Source: Draconibacterium orientale (GTDB lineage Bacteria > Bacteroidota > Bacteroidia > Bacteroidales > Prolixibacteraceae). From it: a DNA stretch of 64,000 nucleotides. The stretch covers positions 62,001 to 126,000 of the forward strand of contig NZ_CP007451.1 in NCBI RefSeq assembly GCF_000626635.1. Direction: 5' to 3'. A program made the translations under genes and the position numbers. The notes below the pieces were generated by a model that saw only the letters and a program-made list of their open reading frames with translations, searched no databases and was not told the origin of the DNA. Below, piece by piece: positions 17,737-26,210 of this stretch; position 1 is the first letter of the stretch; the number at the start of each line of letters is the position of its first letter.

Positions 17737-18592
17737 ACGAAAAATTAAATATGGTTTTATCGTTGCACTGGCAATTGCCTTTGCTTCGTGTTCGTCGGAA
17801 AGTAACGATGAACCGCTTGCCAGCGTTGGAGAAAAAGTGCTCTACCGATCGGTGGTAAACGAAATTCTGCCCAAAGGAGTTAGTAAGGAAGACAGCATTT
17901 CGATGAGCCAGAATTACATCGACAAATGGATTAAACAGGAACTGCTCATTCAAAAAGCCGATGAAAATCTGAGCGAAGAGCAAAAAGACCTTCGCAATGA
18001 AATTGAAGAATACCGCAATTCGCTAATTATCTATAAGTATAAAAACGAGTTGATAAAACAACGGATGGACACCCTTGTTACCGACCAGCAGATTGAAGAA
18101 TATTACAACAATAATCCGGCAAATTTTAACCTGACTAACAGCATTGTAAAAGCTACGTTTGTGATGATACCCGGCGATTTGGCCGATCCCAACATGGTAA
18201 AAGCCTTGATTGACGACACTTCGCCCGAAGGAATTGACGAATTGCGCGACTATTGCAGTCAGTATGCAAAAAAAGCAAACATATCGGCCGATGAATGGAT
18301 CAGCTTCCAAATGCTGGAAAAAAACTTCCCGCAACAAGTGGAAGACCCCGAGGCCTTTCTGAAGCGGAACCAGCTGTATGAAATGAATGATTCAAATTAT
18401 TACTATATTGTCAGCATTCATGATTATAAGCTAAGTAACGATCTGGCTCCGATTGAATTTGTGCGGGACAATATTAAAAATCTGATCCTGAATCAGCGTA
18501 AGATCAAATTCTTAAAAGAAATTGAAGAAAATATTTACACGGAAGGTGTACGTAAAAAGAAATTCAGAATATATGACACGAAAACGAATTAA
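17729..18592 (+). CDS. Lipoprotein between two parvulin chaperones, SurA-N-like
   Basis: A 287-residue lipoprotein (MFKRKIKYGFIVALAIAFASCSSE; lipobox Cys about residue 21) whose start overlaps the previous gene by 8 bp, implying translational coupling. It has no parvulin signature, but the layout (short strand GEKVLYRSVVNEILPKG, then helices YIDKWIKQELLIQKADENL and EEYRNSLIIYKYKNELIKQRM) resembles the chaperone core of SurA/PrsA-type proteins. I infer a periplasmic, membrane-tethered holdase working with the two flanking isomerases. Orthologs occupy the same slot in many Bacteroidota. Not experimentally defined as far as I know. Confidence 0.7.
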   Translation: MFKRKIKYGFIVALAIAFASCSSESNDEPLASVGEKVLYRSVVNEILPKGVSKEDSISMSQNYIDKWIKQELLIQKADENLSEEQKDLRNEIEEYRNSLIIYKYKNELIKQRMDTLVTDQQIEEYYNNNPANFNLTNSIVKATFVMIPGDLADPNMVKALIDDTSPEGIDELRDYCSQYAKKANISADEWISFQMLEKNFPQQVEDPEAFLKRNQLYEMNDSNYYYIVSIHDYKLSNDLAPIEFVRDNIKNLILNQRKIKFLKEIEENIYTEGVRKKKFRIYDTKTN

Positions 18593-18599
18593 TGAAAAT

Positions 18600-19946
18600 A
18601 TGATGACTAGAATTTTTGTAACAACGATGCTAATGCTTGCGGTACTTACCGGAGCAAATGCTCAGGATAAGGTTATCGACCAGATTGTAGCCGTGGTTGG
18701 TGGTAACGTTATTTTGAAATCGGACATCGAAACCATGAACATTAACCAGCAGGCGCAGGGAATTACTTCGGAAGGAGACATGAAATGCGAGATACTGGAA
18801 GATTTTCTGATTAACAAACTGCTGGTTGCCGAGGCCGAACTGGACACTTTGATTACGGTAACACCCAGCCAGGTTAACCAACAAATGGATGCGCAGTTGC
18901 AAATGTATATGCAACACTTTGGTACCGAAAGCGCTGTTGAAACCTATTTCGGAAAATCAATTGCCAGTATTAAAGCCGACATGCAGGAAGCCATTCGCGA
19001 GCAGATACTAAGTCAGCAAATGCGCTCGAAGATTGTGGAAAATGTAACCGTTACTCCATCGGAAGTGCGTTACAACTACCGAAACCTAAGCAAAGATGAA
19101 ATTCCAACCATACCAACGCAATACGAGTATGCACAAATTACTGTGGAACCCAAAATAGAACTGGAAGAAGAAAACCGGGTGAAAGCCAAACTGCGCGAGA
19201 TTAAAAAACGAATTGAAAACGGTTCGAGCTTTGCCGCAATGGCCGTAATTTACTCCGAAGGTCCTTCGGCTAAAGATGGTGGCGTTATTGGTTATTCAGG
19301 ACGGGCACAACTTGATCCGGCTTACGCAACAGCGGCCTTCAACCTTAAAGACGATAAAGTATCAAACGTAGTAAAAAGTGCATTTGGCTACCACATCATT
19401 CAATTAGTTGATAAACAAGGCGGAAAAGTAAATACCCGCCATATTTTAATGAAACCAAAAGTTTCGGTTGACGCAAAAGAAGAAGCTTACGAACGCCTCG
19501 ACAGTTTGGCCAACCTCATTCGCAAAGATGAAATTGCGTTTGATCAGGCAGCGCAAATGTTCTCGTACGACAAAAATACGCGTAACAATGGTGGTATTGC
19601 CATTAACGCCAACACCATGTCGTCGAAATTTTCGATTGAAGAGGTTGATCCCGATGTAAGTAAAATCATTACAAAAATGAACATCAACGAGATTTCAGAG
19701 CCGTTTGAAACCATTGATACCAAAAACCAGCAACAGGTTTATAAAATAATCAAGCTGTTAAAAAAAATCGATTCGCATAAGGCCAATCTGCAGGACGATT
19801 ACCAAACGCTTGCCGAATTGTACCTGGCGAAAAAGAAAGAACAGGTTTTGGAAGAATGGATTGCCGAGCGCCAGTCGCAAACCTACATCCGTATCGACAG
19901 AACTTACGCCAACTGTAACTTTAATTTCGACAACTGGATTAAATAA
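18600..19946 (+). CDS. surA: SurA-type periplasmic chaperone/peptidyl-prolyl isomerase
   Basis: Chaperone for outer-membrane protein assembly. The signal peptide is MMTRIFVTTMLMLAVLTGANAQ; ATG 18600 and 18603 are both possible, and an upstream in-frame ATG at 18573 overlaps the previous gene. After cleavage the mature protein starts DKVIDQIVAVVGGNVILKSDIE, the classic SurA N-terminus. The N-domain helices follow (DFLINKLLVAEAELD), then parvulin domains beginning near TQYEYAQITVEP and KVNTRHILMKPK, the first ending in FGYHIIQLVD. Length of about 449 residues is close to E. coli SurA (428). Third member of the chaperone trio; MoxR follows after 14 bp. Confidence 0.88.
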   Translation: MMTRIFVTTMLMLAVLTGANAQDKVIDQIVAVVGGNVILKSDIETMNINQQAQGITSEGDMKCEILEDFLINKLLVAEAELDTLITVTPSQVNQQMDAQLQMYMQHFGTESAVETYFGKSIASIKADMQEAIREQILSQQMRSKIVENVTVTPSEVRYNYRNLSKDEIPTIPTQYEYAQITVEPKIELEEENRVKAKLREIKKRIENGSSFAAMAVIYSEGPSAKDGGVIGYSGRAQLDPAYATAAFNLKDDKVSNVVKSAFGYHIIQLVDKQGGKVNTRHILMKPKVSVDAKEEAYERLDSLANLIRKDEIAFDQAAQMFSYDKNTRNNGGIAINANTMSSKFSIEEVDPDVSKIITKMNINEISEPFETIDTKNQQQVYKIIKLLKKIDSHKANLQDDYQTLAELYLAKKKEQVLEEWIAERQSQTYIRIDRTYANCNFNFDNWIK

Positions 19947-19960
19947 TAACCCACGAAATT

Positions 19961-20929
19961 TTGTTTATGAATTTAAAAAACGACGTTGAAGCCTTAGATG
20001 CACTTCAGACCAAATTTAAAGACCTGAAAAAGGAAATTACTACCGTTATCTATGGCCAGGATGCAATTATCGATCAGGTACTGATCTCGCTGTTTAGCCG
20101 CGGTCATGTTTTGCTGATCGGTGTTCCCGGGCTGGCAAAAACGCTGCTTGTAACTACCATTGCAAAAATTCTGGGGCTTAAGTACAACCGTATTCAGTTT
20201 ACGCCCGATTTGATGCCATCGGATATTATCGGTACTGAAATTCTTGACAACGAACGTAACTTTAAATTCATACAAGGGCCTTTGTTTGCCAATATCATTC
20301 TGGCCGACGAGATTAACCGTACGCCGCCAAAAACGCAATCGGCACTGTTGGAAGCCATGCAGGAACAATCGGTTACTGCCGCCGGACAACATTTCGAGCT
20401 CGACAAACCGTTTTTTGTGCTGGCTACGCAAAACCCAATCGAGCAGGAAGGAACCTATCCCCTGCCCGAGGCACAGCTCGACCGTTTTATGTTTTCGGTG
20501 TGGCTCGACTACCCAAAACTGGAAGACGAAATTACCATCGTAAAAAATACAACTACCATACAAAACACCCAGTTAAAACCGGTTATTTCAGGAAAAGAAA
20601 TTCTGTTCTACCAGGATCTGATTCGTAAAATTCCGGTAAACGACAATGTGTTGCGTTATGCAGTTACGCTGGCGGCAAAAACCCGTCCGGAGAATGAAAA
20701 TGCAGCCGAGATCAGTAACCAGTACCTGAAATGGGGTGCGGGGCCACGTGCATCGCAGTACCTGGTATTGGGCGCTAAAACACATGCTGCTTTGCGTGGT
20801 AAATATTCGCCCGATATTGAAGATGTAAAAGCCGTTGCGCCTTCTATTCTGCGGCACCGCATTATTAAAAACTACAAAGCCGAAGCTGAAAATATTTCAA
20901 TCGACGAAATCATCGACAAATTGCTTTAA
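19961..20929 (+). CDS. MoxR-family AAA+ ATPase
   Basis: Cytosolic AAA+ ATPase of the MoxR/RavA clade, whose members help assemble or activate other proteins, often with a von Willebrand A partner. Walker A is GVPGLAKTLL near residue 58. Walker B with sensor is ILADEINRTPPKTQSALLEAMQEQSVT near 115. LATQNPIEQEGTYPLPEAQLDRF, the family hallmark, is near 160, and the arginine-containing GPRASQYL is near 275. Start is ATG 19961 or 19967. The usual neighbours (DUF58 and VWA genes) are absent; here it sits between surA and the OstA-like gene, whose ATG overlaps this stop (TAATG). Client unknown. Confidence 0.9.
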   Translation: MFMNLKNDVEALDALQTKFKDLKKEITTVIYGQDAIIDQVLISLFSRGHVLLIGVPGLAKTLLVTTIAKILGLKYNRIQFTPDLMPSDIIGTEILDNERNFKFIQGPLFANIILADEINRTPPKTQSALLEAMQEQSVTAAGQHFELDKPFFVLATQNPIEQEGTYPLPEAQLDRFMFSVWLDYPKLEDEITIVKNTTTIQNTQLKPVISGKEILFYQDLIRKIPVNDNVLRYAVTLAAKTRPENENAAEISNQYLKWGAGPRASQYLVLGAKTHAALRGKYSPDIEDVKAVAPSILRHRIIKNYKAEAENISIDEIIDKLL

Positions 20930-22515
20930 TGTCTTTTTACCGTATTAATACCAGCGCCTCGTTGCGCAAATTTACCCCTGCAATTTTCTTTCTTTTCCTT
21001 TTGTTTATTGCCGCAAAAGGATTCTCGCAGGAAAAGAAACGCGTGGAAATCATTCAGGCTGAAACATTGGAACAAAGCGAAAACGTTGCCAATGCCCAGC
21101 GCCTGATCAACGACGTAATCATCCGTCATGAAGATATTCTGCTGTACTGCGACAGTGCTTATACCTACGATCAATCGAACCGCGTAGATGCTTTTGGCAA
21201 TGTACATATTAACAAGGGCGACACGCTGCACCTTTATGCACGAAAAATTTATTACGATGGCGACCGCAGTTTTGCACAGGCCATAAACAATGTAAAGCTG
21301 GTGAATAACGAGGTAACGCTTTACACCGACACGCTGGATTACGACATGAACCTGAACGTTGGCTACTACGATTGTTTCGGAAAAATTGTTGACAGCACCA
21401 ACACCCTTACCAGCAATGTGGGGAAATATTACCTCGACAACAACGAAGCACATTTTACCGACAGCGTTGTTGGCTTCTCCGATAAATATACGATCAACAG
21501 CGAAGACCTGCGCTACAATACGCAAACCGAGGTGATCTATTTTATGGGGCCAACTACCATCCGCGATTCGGTGAATACCCTTTATGCCGAAGATGGTTGG
21601 TACAACACCCAAACCGGCGAGGCCGACCTGAAAGATAAACCAAGCGTATTTAACGAAACGCAACTGTTAACCGCCCAACAAATAAGCTACAACAAAGAAA
21701 ATGGCGATGGTTATGCCGAAGGAAACGTACATATCGAAGACTTTGAAAACCGTACCATAATTCAGGGAAACAAGGTAATTTACAACGACGCTAAAGAAAC
21801 AGCCATTGCCACCGATTCGGCCGTATTTATTTCGTACAGCGAAGCCGACAGCCTGTTCCTGCATGCCGACACCTTAAAAAGTATCCCCGACACTGTTGAT
21901 GGCGAAAATATTGTGATGGCCTACTACGGCGTACGCTTTTTCCGTACCGACATACAGGGGCTATGCGATTCGCTGATGTATTTTACCAAAGATTCGCTGG
22001 TTCAAATGCACAGCAACCCGGTTATCTGGAGCGAACAGCACCAGCTTAGTGCCGATTATGTTGAAATGATTCAGCACACTACCGCCCCCAACGAAATGCA
22101 TATGATGAAAAACAGTTTTATCATTTCGAAACAGGATTCGGGGCGCTACGACCAGATTAAAGGAAAGGACATGACCGGCTACATTGTAAACGGCAAACTA
22201 CGCAATATTGATGTGGATGGCAACGGGCAAACCCTGTATTATGCACGCGATAAGGAAGCTGTGATTGGCCTGAACAGAGCAGAAAGCAGCAATATCAGCA
22301 TACGTTTTAAAGAAGGAAAGATTGATGCCATTGCATTCCAAAAACAACCCGAAGGACAGCTAAAACCCATTTTAGAACTTGATGAAGGCGAAAAAACGTT
22401 ACCTGGTTTCGAATGGAAAATAAAACTTCGTCCGCTGTCGAAAAACGATATTTTCTGGCGACCTGAGAAGAAAGAGGTTGTTGAGGAAGAGGTGGAAGAA
22501 GTCATTGGTCAGTAG
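20929..22515 (+). CDS. OstA-like protein (LptA/LptD N-domain family)
   Basis: A 528-residue exported protein with an N-terminal membrane anchor/signal (RKFTPAIFFLFLLFIAAKGFSQ). The body is a long run of OstA-type beta repeats (YDQSNRVDAFGNVHINKGDTLHLYARKIYYDGD; then TLTSNVGKYYLDNNEAHF; then AQQISYNKENGDGYAEGNVHIED), the jellyroll that binds lipid A in LptA and the LptD N-domain. There is no C-terminal LptD barrel, and the tail is Glu/Val-rich (VVEEEVEEVIGQ). I infer a periplasmic LPS-bridge component typical of Bacteroidota. Overlaps the MoxR stop codon by one base. No terminator was found downstream; a heptamer repeat follows directly. Confidence 0.82.
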   Translation: MSFYRINTSASLRKFTPAIFFLFLLFIAAKGFSQEKKRVEIIQAETLEQSENVANAQRLINDVIIRHEDILLYCDSAYTYDQSNRVDAFGNVHINKGDTLHLYARKIYYDGDRSFAQAINNVKLVNNEVTLYTDTLDYDMNLNVGYYDCFGKIVDSTNTLTSNVGKYYLDNNEAHFTDSVVGFSDKYTINSEDLRYNTQTEVIYFMGPTTIRDSVNTLYAEDGWYNTQTGEADLKDKPSVFNETQLLTAQQISYNKENGDGYAEGNVHIEDFENRTIIQGNKVIYNDAKETAIATDSAVFISYSEADSLFLHADTLKSIPDTVDGENIVMAYYGVRFFRTDIQGLCDSLMYFTKDSLVQMHSNPVIWSEQHQLSADYVEMIQHTTAPNEMHMMKNSFIISKQDSGRYDQIKGKDMTGYIVNGKLRNIDVDGNGQTLYYARDKEAVIGLNRAESSNISIRFKEGKIDAIAFQKQPEGQLKPILELDEGEKTLPGFEWKIKLRPLSKNDIFWRPEKKEVVEEEVEEVIGQ

Positions 22516-22851
22516 TCACTGGTCATTGGTCACTGGTCACTGGTCATTGGTCACTGGAAACAGGATCCTTGATCGTTGGATATTGGTTATTCGAAATTGA
22601 TTATTGGACATTTGATCATTGATAAAGAATGCTTTGCTGCAAGGATGTTATCTCTATTTTTAGCATACATAAAGATGACATCCCTGAGTTGCAGGATGCT
22701 GTCATTCTGCAGCGCAGCGAAGAATTTGTTACACCGGAACATCACTTTCCCTCAAAATTTCGTAGATCATTATTCGAACTTAAGTTTCCAGATGCAGTTT
22801 TGAACGGGCCTGCCCGAATCAAAAAATTACCTGCCGCAAAATTGCCCGGGA
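22505..22851. repeat. Heptamer repeat and REP fragments after the OstA gene
   Basis: From the stop codon to about 22560 the sequence is a tandem of CACTGGT/CATTGGT heptamers, the reverse complement of the TGACCAA/TGACCAG heptamers at 4456 and 11664-12010. Further on, TGTCATTCTGCAGCGCAGCG (about 22700) resembles a dispersed Bacteroidota repeat whose usual form reads TGTCATTCTGAGCGCAGCG. No gene is evident. Confidence 0.55.
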
Positions 22852-23583
22852 TTACCTTACATGAAAAGTTAATAGCCGCAGAACTGCAGGGGCAAATTCA
22901 ATTCCCAGTTCCGCAAACGACTCCTTCTCCTTTTTTAAGGCATGGTATAGGTCAATAATTTCATCGGTGAACTCTTCCAGAACTTCGCTGCGTAATACAT
23001 CAGCCTCTTTTCGCTCATTGTAACGCTCGACCAACGACTGCATTTTATGCGAAAAATCGATGCCTTTCAACTTGTTTACCTTTTTAAATTCATCGATAGC
23101 TTTGGCAAGCAATTGTCGCAGCAGTTTGATTTTTGTATTTGGCAGTTTGATTTTATCGATTTTAGCCAGGTAATCGTCATCAAAAATATCCACTTCCGTT
23201 TGTCCGTCCTGCCCCAGTTTGAAGATCTCTTCAACCCCATCGCTGGATATCGCCTCACTGTTCAGCTTCTTCACCCGGGCATTCATCTGTGCAATATCGT
23301 CTTGTTTCGAGTTCTCGATTATGTAAGTCCACCGCGATGTTTCGGGCAAAAAGAACACATTTCTCATGGTGTAGAACTCCACCATCTCAATAAATTTCTC
23401 TTTGCCTTCGCTCATCAGTTCTGCGCGGCGCTCTTCAAATTTATCGCTGGCAAATTTCAGGAAAATGAGTCCTAAAACCACGTGTTTATACTCGCTTGAT
23501 TCAACGGTTCCCCTCAACTTATTGGCCGAATCCCAGAGGTTTTCTTACATACTCTTTTGCTTTCCGTTTTGTTTTTTGGCCAT
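22852..23583 (-). pseudogene. Relic of a type I restriction-modification locus: hsdM start fused to hsdR end
   Basis: From ATG 23583 the frame gives MAKKQNGKQKSM, then a TAA stop at codon 13, then resumes in the same frame as ENLWDSANKLRGTVESSEYKHVV, the standard N-terminus of the methylase subunit HsdM. In intact relatives the stop codon position is Glu, so a single GAA-to-TAA change fits. The HsdM text runs to about FLPETSRWTYIIENSKQDDI. The sequence then switches in frame to the C-terminal region of the restriction subunit HsdR (EEIFKLGQDGQTEVDIFDDDY, PNTKIKLLRQLLAKAIDEF, DEIIDLYHALKKEKESF) and breaks off into unrelated residues before a stop at 22852. The methylase core, hsdS and the helicase are gone. 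Domain assignment is from memory of the families. Confidence 0.75.
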
Positions 23584-23773
23584 AGAAATATTTATAGTTT
23601 CGGTTAATGGTATATTATTCTAATACAATGTATTTAGTAGGAAGGAAGAAATACATGATTGGTATATTTAGTTAAATAGATTTTATTTTGAAGGGATTGT
23701 GAATAAAAAGCGGGAAATCATTTAACCAAATCAGAAGAAACAATTTGATAGATATTATCGATGGCCTTATACC

Positions 23774-23803
23774 TTGCTCCAATATAAAAATAATTATATT
23801 TAC
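23774..23803 (+). promoter_or_regulatory. Candidate promoter of the small RNA
   Basis: TTG (23774-23776) and TATATTTA (23795-23802) approximate the Bacteroidota -33/-7 pair (TTTG and TANNTTTG) with an 18-bp spacer. Transcription would start close to 23807, at the foot of the first RNA hairpin. The final G of the -7 box is replaced by A. Confidence 0.35.
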
Positions 23804-23805
23804 AT

Positions 23806-23880
23806 CGGGTGATCGTTCTGATCATCCGTGTGTTTGGGGGTTAACATTGAAAGAGCCATTATTGAATGGCTCTTTTTTTA
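23806..23880 (+). ncRNA. Candidate intergenic small RNA of about 75 nt
   Basis: A compact unit with no reading frame. The first hairpin is GGGTGATC-GTTCT-GATCATCC (23807-23827), 8 bp with a 5-base loop. A G-rich single-stranded stretch follows (GTGTGTTTGGGGGTTAAC, about 23828-23845). The unit ends in the hairpin AGAGCCATT-ATTG-AATGGCTCT (23852-23873) with a T7 tail, a good intrinsic terminator. A promoter-like pair sits just upstream. The next gene on this strand is far away, so it is not a leader. It resembles no RNA family I know; prediction only. Confidence 0.45.
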
Positions 23881-23919
23881 TGCTTTAGTTTACTACATCA
23901 TGTATGGAAACACACAAAA

Positions 23920-25415
23920 CTATTCTTGCCAAGCGGAAACCAAGTCAACAAATTCTTGTCTGTATCCGAAAGGATCAAACGTAAGCGAGTTCCCCAGTAA
24001 TCCGAGTACCATTTGCTTGGAAACTTCTCCTTGGTATTCCGATTGTTTCATCATCAAACCAAATCCGCCTACACCTGCTGCAAATTGCATATTTTCTGAA
24101 GAATTGGAGATATTGGTCGGCGTAGCATTAACTTCGTGCATAATCAACTGGCTTTCACTTGCGTTTGGCTTTTTGTATCTAAAATCGAATTGCGCGAATT
24201 TTTCATTTGGCGAAGCATTTGCAAGTACAAGTTCGTACAAAGCAGTAATGGTTTGCGACGAACCAATTTCACCTGCATCTGTTGAATCGTTTTCAAAATC
24301 TTCATTCTCCAGGCTTCGGTTTTCGTAACCAATAAGGCGGTACGAGTCAACCGTATTTTCATTAAATGTAAGCTGAATCTTTGAATCTTTAGCTACAGTG
24401 AAAAATTTACCGAATTCATGGGTAAATACCTTTTGTATTTGCTTGGCATTATCGATGTATTCGTAATTCCCATTTCCTTTATTGGCAATTTGCTCCATCA
24501 TGTAATCATTTAAATTTCCGCTTCCAACCCCCAAAACAGTTAGATAAATACCCGATTCGCGTTTTTCTTCAATCAATTCAACCAACTCATCGGTTGACGA
24601 AGCGCCAACATTAAAATCGCCATCCGAACCAAGAATTACCCGGTTATTTCCTTCCGGAATAAAGTTTTCTTCCGCAATCTCATAGGCGGTAATTATTCCT
24701 GCTGCACCTGCTGTTGAACCACCAGCGCCAAGTTTATCGATTGCTGCTTTAATTTTTCTTTTTCATCGCAATAAGTCGAAGGCAATAACACACCGGCTTC
24801 ACCGGCATAGGTTACAATTGCAATTCTATCCTGATCCTTAAGGTTATCTGTCATGGTTTTAAATCCCGACTTAAGAATACCTAATTTTTCAGGCGAATTC
24901 ATCGACCCGGAAACATCGATTAAAAAAACGTAGTTCGAATTTGGAAGCTCATTTTCAGGAATGGTTTTTCCCTTCATTCCTAATCGCATAAGGTAATGTT
25001 CCGTATTCCAGGGGCAGCTAGACAGCTCAGAATTTAAAGAAACATTTTCACCATTTTGAGGCTCGGCATAATCGAAAGTAAAATAATTGAGGTACTCTTC
25101 AATTCGCACCGACGCTTTAGGTGGCGTTTGGCCTAAATATAAGAAGCGTCTCATATTCGCATACGAACCACCATCGGCATCAACCGAGAATGTAGAAACT
25201 GGTTGATCGCTAACTTTTATGAAAGGATTTTCTTCATAGTCATTGTAATTTTCGCGATAGTTGTCCGGATAGTTGTCCGGGTAGTTATCCTGACCGGAAT
25301 CCATAAAAGCAGCCAGGGACATTTCATTGTATTTAACATCACTTACATCATCTTCAGTGCAAGCATTAAATAAGAACAAGAGTACAACTGCGGCGGTGAA
25401 TAGATTTGTTTTCAT
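23920..25415 (-). pseudogene. Von Willebrand factor A lipoprotein (YfbK-like, DUF3520), frameshifted
   Basis: Two frames make one protein of about 498 residues. The first (25415 to 24693) has a lipoprotein signal (LFLFNACTED, Cys19), a spacer with DNYP repeats, the YfbK N-domain (STFSVDADGGSYANMRRFL), and the VWA domain with the metal-site motif FLIDVSGSMNSPEKL. The second resumes near 24755 as KIKAAIDKLGAGGSTAGAAGI and ends with the DUF3520-like region. The break lies at paired A5 runs (minus strand, 24753-24763); one extra A restores the frame. Members of this family are exported, function poorly defined. Sequencing error and true loss are both possible; the conserved downstream half favours error or very recent loss. 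Confidence 0.75.
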
Positions 25416-25916
25416 GTTTAGAATAGTTTTGTTTTTTATCAGTTACTTTAAATAATGAGGAATATTCTTGCAATTTGGCTTATGTCATCTTGGTCGATTT
25501 TATATAATGATGCATTAGTTGGTGTTTGGGTTGCGTCGTACACGAATTAAACTGGCAGTACTAATAGCCAATCGCAGCTTTTAACCGGCCCGAACTACTG
25601 TTATCCTTCATTAAGAAAGACGAATGGACAAATTATCAACTTTTCAATTTCAGTTAAATCTTTTCCTGTTCTTCGGGTTCTTTCTTCTTATTTTAGGTTT
25701 TGTTGTGCGCTGCGCCCTTTGATTTCTTTCGTATAATTTATTTAAATCACGGCAAGTACACCAATTTTGTGTATATCTATTTCGTGTTTTATCGCGCTTT
25801 AGTTTTCTTTCCACTGTTTCCTTTTCTTTCGCTGCCAGCTCGTTTTCTTTGGAATAAAACTTCGGTTTATTCTTAAAATTCGACAAGCGAATGGGATAAC
25901 GTGCCGGTTTGCCATT
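25416..25916. other. Spacer upstream of the VWA lipoprotein
   Basis: About 500 bp without a confident gene. The first 200 bp beyond the VWA start codon probably hold its promoter. The stretch 25650-25916 stays open on the minus strand in a basic, low-complexity frame (KETVERKLKRDKTRNRYTQ) adjoining the transposase remnant. I do not call it a gene. Confidence 0.4.
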
Positions 25917-26031
25917 GTCGCCCAGAACCCTTGTTATGCTTATCTGTGTGGTAATTTTTTACCAAAGTTTTAAACGAGTTACGACACAACGATTGAATTA
26001 TCTGAGCAAAGAGTGTTAAATTTGTCTTCAT
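25917..26031 (-). pseudogene. Remnant of an IS4-family (DUF4372) transposase N-terminus
   Basis: From ATG 26031 the frame reads MKTNLTLFAQIIQSL, then NSFKTLVKNYHTDKHNKG, which I recognise as the start of DUF4372-type IS4 transposases of Bacteroidota. After HNKG the text diverges and hits a stop. No catalytic DDE region follows. No inverted terminal repeats were identified. About 40 codons survive. Downstream (25640-25920) a Lys/Arg-rich frame of 78 codons is open but has no recognisable domain. Its relation to the element is unclear. Confidence 0.5.
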
Positions 26032-26148
26032 AGCCAAGTTGTATTTTTATAATTCGGAACTACAAAAATAATTGCTCCACCTTTTGGAAGCCTAATTGGC
26101 TTTGTTTAGGACAGATGTGATTGAGATTAATTGATAAAACAAAAGAAG

Positions 26149-26172
26149 AAAAAAACAGCTATAAAATAGCTT
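26149..26172 (-). terminator. Terminator at the end of the cobalamin operon
   Basis: Minus-strand AGCTAT-TTT-ATAGCT (26157-26171) followed by a T run (plus-strand A run around 26150-26156). It lies about 40 bp beyond the last operon gene. Confidence 0.65.
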
Positions 26173-26210
26173 TATTGAACGTAAAAAAATCAAACACAAT
26201 CGATTCCGGG

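Noticed and set aside
25650-25886. Basic 78-codon frame as a real small gene
   Set aside because: Starts inside IS-remnant sequence, is low-complexity Lys/Arg-rich, and shows no domain; reported only as part of the debris zone.
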